Positions 6,614-14,496 of a stretch of 21,035 bases of DNA are shown here, piece after piece. The stretch is from an uncultured Bacilli bacterium. Lineage in GTDB: Bacteria; Bacillota_I; Bacilli_A; RF39; UBA660. Both the position numbers and the translations under genes were made by a program. Position 1 is the stretch's first letter. Every line of letters starts with the position of its first letter. Below the pieces are notes generated by a model. It searched no databases and was not told the origin of the DNA. It saw only the letters and a program-made list of their open reading frames with translations. Where the stretch lies: positions 1 through 21,035 of the forward strand of contig CANROL010000004.1 of assembly GCA_947632255.1 (NCBI GenBank). The letters are read 5' to 3'.

Positions 6614-7119
6614 ATATCTAATTTTTCAGCAAAGATACTTGCGACTAGTTTGCCAGTTGCATCTTCAGTGGTTAATTCATGGTCATTATATAAAATAATT
6701 AAACCGATAGAATCATTTAAAGAGATAATGGGCACAAAAACAAAATTGCCAGTTAATTCACTAGAACCAATCTTTAATTTATAATCCCGACGCGTCGAAA
6801 TTTCGCGGGCTTCAATGATATTAATTAAATCTTCGTTTAAGGCAGTTGATTCTAAATTTAAGCCACCGGTAGCTAATATTTTTTCACGATCTGTGATGAT
6901 TATTTTATAGTTAAATAAATTATATATTAAAGAACATAATTTAGTAGCTAAATCAGTGTTAGAAGTCATACGATAATATTTTTTTAAAATAATACTGTCA
7001 CTTTCGGTATATATTTCGACATTTTCACCATCTCTAATACCTAAATTACGTCTTATTTCTTTAGGAATTACTATTCTTCCTAATTCATCAATTCTTCTTA
7101 TAACGCCAGTTGATTTCAA
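6610..7119 (-). CDS. spoVT: SpoVT-type AbrB-family sporulation regulator
   Basis: A DNA-binding transition regulator. In spore-formers SpoVT tunes sigma-G-dependent genes in the forespore. Residues 2-45 form the AbrB swapped-hairpin domain (STGVIRRIDELGRIVIPKEI, then RRNLGIRDGENVEIY), followed by a GAF-like sensor half ending GLIILYNDHEL...FAEKLDI. The length is 169 residues, close to Bacillus SpoVT (178). I start at the TTG at 7119, which gives the family start MKSTG, with GGAG 11 bases upstream; the longer frame from 7182 adds 21 residues not found in the family. It follows mfd, as in Bacillus, though the small gene fin usually between them is absent. Other AbrB-type regulators are possible, but the two-domain length and position favour SpoVT. 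Confidence 0.88.
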   Translation of the reverse strand: MKSTGVIRRIDELGRIVIPKEIRRNLGIRDGENVEIYTESDSIILKKYYRMTSNTDLATKLCSLIYNLFNYKIIITDREKILATGGLNLESTALNEDLINIIEAREISTRRDYKLKIGSSELTGNFVFVPIISLNDSIGLIILYNDHELTTEDATGKLVASIFAEKLDI

Positions 7120-7142
7120 AATGTATACAACTCCATTTCTAA

Positions 7143-7174
7143 TATTAATATTGATAAAAAAAGTAATTTTATAC
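7143..7174 (-). promoter_or_regulatory. Possible sigma-G-like promoter of spoVT
   Basis: Minus strand: GTATA (7170-7174), a 16-base spacer, then CAATATTAATA (7143-7153). This loosely fits GHATR / CATNHTA with two -10 mismatches. spoVT is sigma-G controlled in Bacillus. In sequence this AT-rich the match could be chance. Confidence 0.25.
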
Positions 7175-7201
7175 AATGACAAAAAGAATTTAAGAAATAT
7201 T

Positions 7202-10200
7202 TTAATTATAACTTTTAATTAATTCAAGTAATGGAACAAAAGTGTATAAGAAATGTTTATCATCTTTTTTTAACATTAAAGAAATTATGATACGTTTATT
7301 TTGATATTTAAATTTTAAGTTAGGATTAATATTATAACTTTCAAGAAATAATTTATCCGCCTTAATATGGTTAGATAAGTCTTCAGGAAGGACTATTTCT
7401 AGGGAATTATTAGTTTGTTTAACATTGTTAATATGAAGAGAACTTGCTAATTTTTCAAACCATTCTTCATACATATAGATAATTAAATCTTCTGATAGAG
7501 TACCAAAACGGTCTTCTAATTCCTCTTTTATTTTGTTAAAAGATTCTTGGTCGGCAACTTCATTTATTTTATTATGGATTTCAATTTTTAATTCATCATC
7601 ATTTACATAATCATCGCTGATATGGGTTGAAACATTAACAAGCGCGGTTGGAGTAGTATCTTCAGGTATTTCTTCACCTTTTAATTTTTTCATTTCTTCT
7701 TCAATCATTTGCATATATAAATTAATACCTATGGCATCAACAAAACCAGCTTGTTCACTACCTAATATATCACCTGCCCCACGAATGGCTAAATCACGTA
7801 TGGCAATACGATAACCACTTCCAAGTTCGGTGAATTCTTTAATGGCTTCTAATCTTTTAATCGCAGTTTCGTTTAAAACTTTACTTTTATCATATAATAG
7901 ATAAGCATAAGCTATCTTATTTGTTCTACCAACGCGACCACGTATTTGATATAATTGAGCTAAACCAAAATGGTCAGCATCATAAATTATTAAAGTATTG
8001 GCATTAGGAATATCAATACCCGTTTCAATGATGGTTGTACAGATTAATATATCATATTTGTAATCAATAAAGTCTTGCATGATGTTTTCAAGTTCATTTT
8101 TAGACATACGGCCATGAGCACTAACTAAGCGAGCTTCTGGCACTAATTCATGAATTTTATTTAATAGTTTATCTAAACCTTCAATGTTGTTATAAAGAAT
8201 AAATACTTGACCTGAACGGGACATTTCTTTATAGATAGCATCTTTGACGATTAAATCTTGATTTTCTAGGACATAAGTTTGAATGGGATATCTATTTACA
8301 GGCGGAGTATCAATAACTGATAAATCTCTTAAGCCGGACATGGCCATTTTTAGAGTACGAGGAATTGGGGTTGCGGATAAAGTTAAGACATTAACATCAT
8401 TTTTATATTTTTTGATTTTTTCTTTATGGGTTACACCAAAACGTTGCTCTTCATCCACGATTAAAAGACCTAATTGTTTAAATTTAACATCATCACTAAG
8501 TAAGCGATGCGTACCAAAGACAATATCAATTTTGCCATTTATTAAACCATCTAATATTTCTTTAGTATCTTTGGGACTCGTAAAACGATTTAATAAAGCA
8601 ATATTAACTGGATAATCTTTAAAACGATTTAAAGCTGAAGTATATTGTTGTTTAGATAAAATAGTTGTTGGACATAAATAAAAAACTTGTTTATTATTTA
8701 AGACGGTTTTAAACATGGCTCGAAATGCCACCTCAGTCTTGCCAAAGCCAACATCACCACATAATAATCTATCCATAGGTGTTGAACTTTTTAAATCATT
8801 ATCGATATCTTTAATAGCTTTTTCTTGATCTTTAGTGGGGATATATTCAAATGAAGAAGCAAATTCATCTTCTAAAACATTAGATAAATAAGCATCACCT
8901 TTTAAAGACTTTCTTTTAGCATATAAATTTAATAATTCTTCTGAAATATCTTTAATTTTCTTTTGAGCTTTCATTTTAGTTTTAGCCCAATTAGTTGAAT
9001 TTAATTTGTTTATTTTAGGTTTTAGACCATCGGCACTAGAATATTTTAAAATAGTATTTATTTTTTCAACAGGAACATATACTTTATCATTATCAGCATA
9101 AAGTATTTCAATATAATCTTTTTGTAAACCATTTTGAGTTAAAGCTTTAATTCCTTGATATATGCCTATTCCATGAGCAAGATGAACAACATAATCACCT
9201 AAATTAAGTGCATTTAAATCTTTTATTTTATGACCTATTTTATAAGAATTTTTATATTTAATTTCAGCTTTATTAATATTTTCGATATCATTTTCAGAAA
9301 TAACGACATGTTTATCAATTATAAAACCTTTACTTAAATATTTTTCTACTATTTTAAAAGGCACTTCTATTTCTTGTTTAATTATTTTAATTTGAGTTGG
9401 TTTAGATAAATAAAATGTAATATCATAACCTTTACTATACCATATTTTAGTTGTTTCTTTTAAACGAGCAAAGTCAGAATTAAAATTATTTATTTCTTGA
9501 CATGTAAAATTTAAAGTATTTTTATTGGTGGTTTTATTATCTAAAAAATTAAGATATATTTCATATGAAGGATTTATTTCATTTAAGGAAAACATAAATT
9601 TTGTATCACTTGGTAATTCTTTTGAGAGACGATAATCAAACATTTCTTGTTCTAATTTTTCATAACTTGCTCGAATACGAGGACTATCAATACTCACAAC
9701 AATTGGATTTTTTAAATAATCATATAAGCTAGATTTATTTTTGGTATTAATTTCAGCATTATTAATTAAATTAAATGATTCTATTTCTTTTAAAGACATT
9801 TGAGTACCTTCATCAAAGTAGCGAATGCTTTCAATAGTATTTCCAAATAATTCAAGACGAATTGGGTGATCACTTAAAGTAACAAATATATCAATTACAA
9901 AACCTCTTATAGCATATTCACCAGTGGTAGTTACAATTGTATCTTTTTTATAACCTAATTCTTCTAATACATCAATTAATTTTTCCCGATTAATTTCCGT
10001 GCCTTTTTTTAAAGTAATATTTATTTTATTTTGAACTTGAATATCTGTTAAATATTTTAGATAACCCATTAAATTTGTGATAACTATGCCTTGGTGGTTT
10101 TTTATAGCTTCTAAAGTTTCAATTCTGGTAGTTTTTAATTCAGGTGATATAGCTAAGGCCATGCTGGTTAAAAAATCATCCATGGGAAATAAATAACAAT

Positions 10201-10384
10201 TTTCATTGAAATCTTTTAAATGACGATAAAATTCATTAGCTTCATATAATGTTGAAGTTAACACAATAACATTTTGTTTTTGGTTTGTAAATAATTTATG
10301 CACATAAAAGGAAGCTAATGTTGGTGTTAGCCCAGTGATAGTTAAATCTTTATCATATTTAAAATATTCTTCTAAAAATTTCAT
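7202..10384 (-). CDS. mfd: Transcription-repair coupling factor Mfd
   Basis: ATP-driven DNA translocase that removes stalled RNA polymerase and recruits the UvrABC repair enzymes. 1060 residues, about 100 shorter than Bacillus Mfd. Order of parts: N-terminal UvrB-like module; the polymerase-interacting domain beginning NLGDYVVHLAHGIGIYQGI; then a RecG-like helicase with Walker A LLCGDVGFGKTEVAFRA (near residue 540), Walker B LLIVDEEQRFGVTHKEKIK (near 643) and motif VI YQIRGRVGRTNKIAYAYLLY (near 810); and the C-terminal TRCF domain. ATG 10384 follows AAGGAA. It lies 16 bases after pth at the end of the dnaX-mfd run, the same pth-mfd-spoVT order as Bacillus. Confidence 0.97.
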   Translation of the reverse strand: MKFLEEYFKYDKDLTITGLTPTLASFYVHKLFTNQKQNVIVLTSTLYEANEFYRHLKDFNENCYLFPMDDFLTSMALAISPELKTTRIETLEAIKNHQGIVITNLMGYLKYLTDIQVQNKINITLKKGTEINREKLIDVLEELGYKKDTIVTTTGEYAIRGFVIDIFVTLSDHPIRLELFGNTIESIRYFDEGTQMSLKEIESFNLINNAEINTKNKSSLYDYLKNPIVVSIDSPRIRASYEKLEQEMFDYRLSKELPSDTKFMFSLNEINPSYEIYLNFLDNKTTNKNTLNFTCQEINNFNSDFARLKETTKIWYSKGYDITFYLSKPTQIKIIKQEIEVPFKIVEKYLSKGFIIDKHVVISENDIENINKAEIKYKNSYKIGHKIKDLNALNLGDYVVHLAHGIGIYQGIKALTQNGLQKDYIEILYADNDKVYVPVEKINTILKYSSADGLKPKINKLNSTNWAKTKMKAQKKIKDISEELLNLYAKRKSLKGDAYLSNVLEDEFASSFEYIPTKDQEKAIKDIDNDLKSSTPMDRLLCGDVGFGKTEVAFRAMFKTVLNNKQVFYLCPTTILSKQQYTSALNRFKDYPVNIALLNRFTSPKDTKEILDGLINGKIDIVFGTHRLLSDDVKFKQLGLLIVDEEQRFGVTHKEKIKKYKNDVNVLTLSATPIPRTLKMAMSGLRDLSVIDTPPVNRYPIQTYVLENQDLIVKDAIYKEMSRSGQVFILYNNIEGLDKLLNKIHELVPEARLVSAHGRMSKNELENIMQDFIDYKYDILICTTIIETGIDIPNANTLIIYDADHFGLAQLYQIRGRVGRTNKIAYAYLLYDKSKVLNETAIKRLEAIKEFTELGSGYRIAIRDLAIRGAGDILGSEQAGFVDAIGINLYMQMIEEEMKKLKGEEIPEDTTPTALVNVSTHISDDYVNDDELKIEIHNKINEVADQESFNKIKEELEDRFGTLSEDLIIYMYEEWFEKLASSLHINNVKQTNNSLEIVLPEDLSNHIKADKLFLESYNINPNLKFKYQNKRIIISLMLKKDDKHFLYTFVPLLELIKSYN

Positions 10385-10400
10385 TTTGGTTCCTTCTTAT

Positions 10401-10964
10401 TTATTTTTGATTATATTTATTCATTAAATTTTGGGAATTAGTATTTTTTATAAAATCATTAATAATATTGTTTAATTCAGGATAAATATTCGTTAAAGTA
10501 GTTAATTCTTCTGGAGTAAAATGGCTTAAAACATAGTCTTTGGTATCTATTAAACTATTTTTAGAAATTCCTACTTTAAGACGAAGAAAAGCATCGGTAC
10601 CTAAACTATTAATAATGGATTTTATGCCATTGTGGCCACCAGATGAACTATTTATTTTTAAGCGATATTTGCCTAAAGATAAGTCTAAATCATCTTGAAT
10701 TACTAATATATCTTCGTTATTTATTTTATAAAAATTAACAAATTCTTGAATGGCTTCACCAGATAAGTTCATGTATGTTTCGGGTTTAACAAATATTACT
10801 TTTTCACTCGCTATATTTAAAGTGGTATAACTGCTTTTAAATTTTTGGTGCCAATTTACTTCTTTCCCATTTTTTAAATACTCATCAATAACCATATAGC
10901 CAATGTTATGACGAGTATTTTGATATTCTTGACCAGGATTGCCTAAGCCTATTATTAATTTCAT
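10401..10964 (-). CDS. pth: Peptidyl-tRNA hydrolase
   Basis: Cleaves peptidyl-tRNAs that drop off the ribosome, recycling tRNA. 187 residues, the standard length. Active-site landmarks: GLGNPGQEYQNTRHNIGY with Asn9 and catalytic His19; YMNLSGEA; VIQDDLDL; and SGGHNGIKSI. I chose ATG 10964, 9 bases after GAAAGG; a TTG three codons upstream (10973) overlaps the trmN stop and lies too near that site. It sits between trmN and mfd in a packed operon. Confidence 0.96.
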   Translation of the reverse strand: MKLIIGLGNPGQEYQNTRHNIGYMVIDEYLKNGKEVNWHQKFKSSYTTLNIASEKVIFVKPETYMNLSGEAIQEFVNFYKINNEDILVIQDDLDLSLGKYRLKINSSSGGHNGIKSIINSLGTDAFLRLKVGISKNSLIDTKDYVLSHFTPEELTTLTNIYPELNNIINDFIKNTNSQNLMNKYNQK

Positions 10965-10969
10965 TATTA

Positions 10970-11689
10970 TCAACCTTTCTTTTTGGAAAATATATTTTGA
11001 TAAGTTTTAGTCTCACGATTAATTACTTTACTATAAATTTTGGTTCCTACTTTCCCATAGCGAACAAATTTAAGCAAAACCATTATAGCACATTCCTCTT
11101 CTTTTGGGTAAATTAATTCAATTATTTTGGGTTCAAAATGATATTTATGGGCTATATTTATTATTTCTGTTAAACGTTCAGGGCGATGGACTAAATAAAG
11201 GCGACCATTTTGAGTTAATACATGATTAGCAATTATAAAGATATCTTCAAGTTTAATCGTAATTTCATGGCGAGCGATGGCTAAAGATTCTTTTTCATTT
11301 AAATATGAGTTAGGACTTATTTTAAAATATGGGGGATTACATGTTAAAACATCAAAATTATTTCCTGGGAAATAATTTATTACTTCTAAGGCGTTCATAT
11401 TTAACATTTTGATATGAGATTCAAGTTGATTATATTCAATGCTTTTTACTGCTAAATCATAAATTGGTTTTTGAATTTCTACGCCGGTTATATTTAAGTG
11501 AGGATATTTTGCAGCAAGTATTAAGGGAAGTGGTGCGTTTCCGGTGCATAGATCTAATACTGTTTTATCTTTTTTGGTAATATCCACGAATTCACTTAAT
11601 AAAAGAGAATCTAATGAAAATTTAAAAAGTTCTGTATCTTGATAGATTTTTAAATCATAATCATATAGATCATTAAGAATTAGGCTCAT
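10970..11689 (-). CDS. trmN: tRNA1(Val) adenine-37-N6-methyltransferase (TrmN6/YabB family)
   Basis: SAM-dependent methyltransferase predicted to methylate N6 of A37 in tRNA-Val. 239 residues. SAM-binding motif I is VLDLCTGNAPLPLIL (about 44-58), the acidic motif II VEIQ is near 70-73, and the catalytic NPPY is at 118-121, the signature of amino-group (N6) methyltransferases. The first bases overlap the end of ricT by 17 bases and the gene ends in TGA, showing UGA is a stop here. In Bacillus yabB stands in the same cluster, followed by yazA and rsmI, which are absent here. An internal near-match to the Noc palindrome (11360-11373) encodes NYFPGNN at residues 105-111. Confidence 0.9.
   Translation of the reverse strand: MSLILNDLYDYDLKIYQDTELFKFSLDSLLLSEFVDITKKDKTVLDLCTGNAPLPLILAAKYPHLNITGVEIQKPIYDLAVKSIEYNQLESHIKMLNMNALEVINYFPGNNFDVLTCNPPYFKISPNSYLNEKESLAIARHEITIKLEDIFIIANHVLTQNGRLYLVHRPERLTEIINIAHKYHFEPKIIELIYPKEEECAIMVLLKFVRYGKVGTKIYSKVINRETKTYQNIFSKKKG
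11360..11373. promoter_or_regulatory. Noc-type site with one mismatch, inside trmN
   Basis: ATTTCCTGGGAAAT differs at one central base from the Noc binding palindrome ATTTCCCGGGAAAT known from Bacillus. The flanks are shared with a perfect copy in dnaX over 24 bases (here 11356-11379), with only that base different. It lies inside coding sequence. Confidence 0.45.
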
Positions 11690-12473
11690 CTATTTCACCC
11701 AAATTAACTTCAACTTTTTCATTTTCAACCATAACTTTATAACTTCTTTTTAAAGTATCTTTACTAACTACAGGACCACTTCCAGAGGGAGTTGAAACTA
11801 TTTCACCAATTTCAGGCATCCCATTTAAACAACGAACATATTCATCATCTTCATAAGTTAAACAACATAAAAGACGACCACAGACACCATTAATTTTAGA
11901 TGGGTTTAGAGCTAATCCCTGGTTTTTGGCCATAGTCATCGAAACTGAGTCAATGTGATTTAGAAAAGTCACACAGCATAATTTTTTGCCACATATCCCA
12001 GTGCCCCCAACTTCGCGTGCTTTATCCCGAACGCCAATTTGACGAAGTTCAATTCTTGTGCGATATATTGAAGCTAGTTTCCGGGCTAATTCCCTAAAAT
12101 CAATTCGTTCATCGGCTAGAAAATTAAATATTAATTGTTTGCGGTCAAAAGTATAACTAGCATTTATGACATTCATTTCTAAACCTAAATCTTTTACTAT
12201 TTCTCGACATTCTTTTAAAGCATTATTAGCATCTCTTAAATTTTTTAAATATTCATCATAGTCATTTTTGGTCGAAATACGAATTATATTTCTTAATTCA
12301 TCAGGATTACTAACATTATTAATATCTATTTCATTTATTATTTTGCCAAATTGTTCACCTTTTTCAGTGTCGGTTATAACAGTAACATTAAGAGGACATT
12401 TAAAAGTACTTTTGAAATTATAGATTTTGCCATTATCTTTAAAATTAACTCCATATATATAATAATTATTCAT
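11673..12473 (-). CDS. ricT: PSP1-domain iron-sulfur protein RicT (YaaT)
   Basis: In Bacillus RicT with RicA and RicF forms an Fe-S complex needed for RNase Y-dependent mRNA maturation, competence and sporulation. 266 residues with a PSP1 domain in the second half. Cysteines are arranged as GGTGICGKKLCC (161, 166, 167) and INGVCGRLLCC (198, 203, 204), the conserved cluster region of the family. It overlaps holB by 8 bases at its start and trmN by 17 at its end, so translation is likely coupled. In Bacillus yabA normally follows; it is absent here. Confidence 0.93.
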   Translation of the reverse strand: MNNYYIYGVNFKDNGKIYNFKSTFKCPLNVTVITDTEKGEQFGKIINEIDINNVSNPDELRNIIRISTKNDYDEYLKNLRDANNALKECREIVKDLGLEMNVINASYTFDRKQLIFNFLADERIDFRELARKLASIYRTRIELRQIGVRDKAREVGGTGICGKKLCCVTFLNHIDSVSMTMAKNQGLALNPSKINGVCGRLLCCLTYEDDEYVRCLNGMPEIGEIVSTPSGSGPVVSKDTLKRSYKVMVENEKVEVNLGEIDEPNS

Positions 12474-13329
12474 TTAAACCTCGCATTTCTAGGACAAATT
12501 TATCTAATATTAATTCTATACTAACATTATAACTCATATTTGTCAAAATTTTGGTAATTATTTTTAGTTTTTGTTCAATTTTATTTTTATTTTCATTTAA
12601 AGAAAATTCATTTAGTAAAGTTTCATCATAAGGTTCATGGTTAACTTTTAAGAAACTTTGATAATATATAGCATAAATTATTTTAAAAATATTTTCTATA
12701 TCTTGACGTTCAGTGTATTCTTTTAAAATAATATTTTTATTAGTTATTAATTTAGAAGTATTTATATAATTTAAATAATTTTTGATTAAATTTAAATAGT
12801 TTTGGTATTGTTCATTCGTAATATTTAAGCTATCTTGTAACGTTTTATATTCATAATTTACAGTATAAGATTCACAGCGACTTTTAATAGTATCAATAAT
12901 TATATCTTTATTATTAGTTAAGAAAAAGCCTAAAATACCGGGGGTTGGTTCTTCAATAAATTTCAACATGGAATTGGCACTGCTGGCATTTAATTTATCA
13001 GCATTCTTTATTATGTAGACATTATATTTGCTATATAAAGGACGACTAGAAAAATCTTCTTTTAAAGCAATAATATCTTTTTTCTTTATGCTGGTGCCAT
13101 CTGGTTCAATAACTTTTATACTTGGTAAATTATTGATATTAATTAAATTGCAAAGATTACATTTAGTGCAGTCATTGTTATAATTTTCGGGGCAATTAAT
13201 GATTTTTAAAAAATTTTTTATATCAATTAAAGCTTGATCTAAATTATTTGTTTCAATTAAATAAGCATGAGCGAGCTTGTTCTCATGAAATTTTGTAACT
13301 AAATCATTAAAAATACTACTTGCAAACAT
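12466..13329 (-). CDS. holB: DNA polymerase III delta-prime subunit
   Basis: Subunit of the clamp loader that works with DnaX and HolA to load the sliding clamp. 287 residues. It has a zinc-type module CPENYNNDCTKCNLC with Cys at 46, 54, 57 and 60, and the sensor segment IIDTIKSRCE (SRC at 150-152). It also has LNASSANSMLKFIEEPTPG and, as usual for delta-prime, no Walker A. ATG 13329 follows AAAGGTGG. Position after recR-bofA and before ricT matches Bacillus. The C-terminal half is poorly conserved, as in the family. Confidence 0.92.
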   Translation of the reverse strand: MFASSIFNDLVTKFHENKLAHAYLIETNNLDQALIDIKNFLKIINCPENYNNDCTKCNLCNLININNLPSIKVIEPDGTSIKKKDIIALKEDFSSRPLYSKYNVYIIKNADKLNASSANSMLKFIEEPTPGILGFFLTNNKDIIIDTIKSRCESYTVNYEYKTLQDSLNITNEQYQNYLNLIKNYLNYINTSKLITNKNIILKEYTERQDIENIFKIIYAIYYQSFLKVNHEPYDETLLNEFSLNENKNKIEQKLKIITKILTNMSYNVSIELILDKFVLEMRGLNE

Positions 13330-13350
13330 ACTACCACCTTTACTATAATT

Positions 13351-13536
13351 TTAAATTAGAAAAAATATTGCGACTAATCCCATAAGGGCTGGAGCTCCTA
13401 ACAAAGTTACTATGGCTAAAGTAAAAATATTGATGGGTATAAAAATATTGATAGAGCTAAGAATTAAATTTAAACCATATAACATTACAAAGGCAATACA
13501 TAATTTTTTGACAACTTTAATTACTTTATTTATCAT
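13351..13536 (-). CDS. bofA: BofA-like pro-sigma-K processing inhibitor
   Basis: A 61-residue membrane protein with two hydrophobic stretches. The second half, LYGLNLILSSINIFIPINIFTLAIVTLLGAPALMGLVAIF, matches the BofA pattern 'LN..g...g..ipIN..t......LG.PG....', although Pro-Gly reads Pro-Ala here. BofA keeps the SpoIVFB protease silent so that sigma-K is released late in sporulation. It is shorter than Bacillus BofA (87), lacking the first membrane segment. It sits right after recR, as in Bacillus. I use the ATG at 13536; an in-frame GTG lies at 13545. Neither has a convincing ribosome binding site, which is unusual in this window. Confidence 0.72.
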   Translation of the reverse strand: MINKVIKVVKKLCIAFVMLYGLNLILSSINIFIPINIFTLAIVTLLGAPALMGLVAIFFLI

Positions 13537-13550
13537 TTTTATCACATTAA

Positions 13551-13578
13551 AATATATGTTTAATATTTTATTTTATGC
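13551..13578 (-). promoter_or_regulatory. Possible sigma-E-like promoter of bofA
   Basis: Minus strand: GCATA (13574-13578), 15 bases, then CATATATT (13551-13558), which fits the mother-cell sigma-E pattern ATA / CATANNNT. bofA belongs to the sigma-E regulon in Bacillus. Initiation would leave a leader of under 10 bases. The region is AT-rich, so chance is a real alternative. Confidence 0.3.
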
Positions 13579-13581
13579 TTA

Positions 13582-14184
13582 TTATTCCGAGATCTGTTTA
13601 CGATCTTCTAAAGCTTTTTCAAGCGTTATGTTATCTAAATAGTCAAAATCGGCCCCAATAGGAATACCATAGGATAAACGAGATATGATAACATTTTTAT
13701 TTTCCAAAATTTTTTTGATGTATAAAGTAGTTGCTTCGCCTTCAATTGTAGGTTTTAAAGCCATGATTAATTCGGGATTATCAAGCTTTGATAAACGATC
13801 TATGAGACTAGGAAGATTAATGTCTTCGGGACCTATATCATCAATGGGTGAAATAAGGCCATTTAGAACATGATAAGTACCATGATACTGACCAGATCTT
13901 TCAAAGGCAAATATACTTTTATAATCTTCTACTAGACAGATTAAGTTTTGATTACGTGTTTCATCAGCACAAATGTCACATACTTCTTTATCCGTAAGAT
14001 GGCCACATATTGTGCAGCGCGTAAGATTTTTTTTAGCCTTGGTTAGGGCATCACTAAAATCGGTAATTTCCTCATCTTGGAATTCAATGGTGGCTAGGGC
14101 TAGACGTTCTGCACTTTTAGGACCTATACCGGGTAATTTTTGATAATAATTAATTAAGCGTTCTAAATCTTTAGGATATGGCAT
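13582..14184 (-). CDS. recR: Recombination mediator RecR
   Basis: Acts with RecO and RecF to load RecA on gapped DNA. 200 residues, the standard length. N-terminal helix-hairpin-helix LPGIGPKSAERLA (17-29), zinc finger CTIC...CDIC (Cys 57, 60, 69, 72), then a Toprim domain starting near LICLVEDYKS (81-90) with LIMALKPTIEGEATTLYI. Start ATG 14184 shares its A with the ebfC TAA stop (TAATG), with GGTGG upstream: translational coupling. ebfC-recR is a standard pair. Confidence 0.97.
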   Translation of the reverse strand: MPYPKDLERLINYYQKLPGIGPKSAERLALATIEFQDEEITDFSDALTKAKKNLTRCTICGHLTDKEVCDICADETRNQNLICLVEDYKSIFAFERSGQYHGTYHVLNGLISPIDDIGPEDINLPSLIDRLSKLDNPELIMALKPTIEGEATTLYIKKILENKNVIISRLSYGIPIGADFDYLDNITLEKALEDRKQISE

Positions 14185-14480
14185 TAGAATAAACCACCTA
14201 ATGAATTATATGCACCCATTTTTTCTTCAAAAGCTTTATCAACTTTGGCGCTGGCGTTATTAAAAGCAATTTTAAACATATCTTCTAACATTTCTTTATC
14301 TTCTTCATCAATATTTCCTTCATGAGTTATAGTTAAACTATTTATTTCTTTTTTGCCATTGATAACTATTTTAACCCATTCTGAGGTACCTTCAAAAGTA
14401 CTGTTTTCAATTTCTTCTTTCTTTTTTGTTAAATCACGTTGCATTTTTTGCGCTTGCGCCATAAGATTTTGCATATTCAT
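14184..14480 (-). CDS. ebfC: Nucleoid-associated protein YbaB/EbfC
   Basis: Small dimeric DNA-binding protein of the YbaB family. 98 residues, beginning MNMQNLMAQAQKMQRDL, a helical arm typical of the family, with the central VKIVINGKKEINSLTI strand and a C-terminal helix. ATG 14480 has AAGGAA 7 bases upstream. It lies 16 bases after dnaX and overlaps recR by one base, the classic dnaX-ebfC-recR arrangement. Confidence 0.95.
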   Translation of the reverse strand: MNMQNLMAQAQKMQRDLTKKKEEIENSTFEGTSEWVKIVINGKKEINSLTITHEGNIDEEDKEMLEDMFKIAFNNASAKVDKAFEEKMGAYNSLGGLF

Positions 14481-14496
14481 TTTTGTTTCCTTCTTT

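Noticed and set aside
7120..7182. 21-residue extension at the spoVT N terminus
   Set aside because: It is not part of the family, and the MKSTG start after GGAG matches known SpoVT proteins.
13412..13642. Plus-strand frame opposite bofA and the end of recR
   Set aside because: Antisense shadow with no homology seen; the minus-strand genes are syntenic and recognisable.
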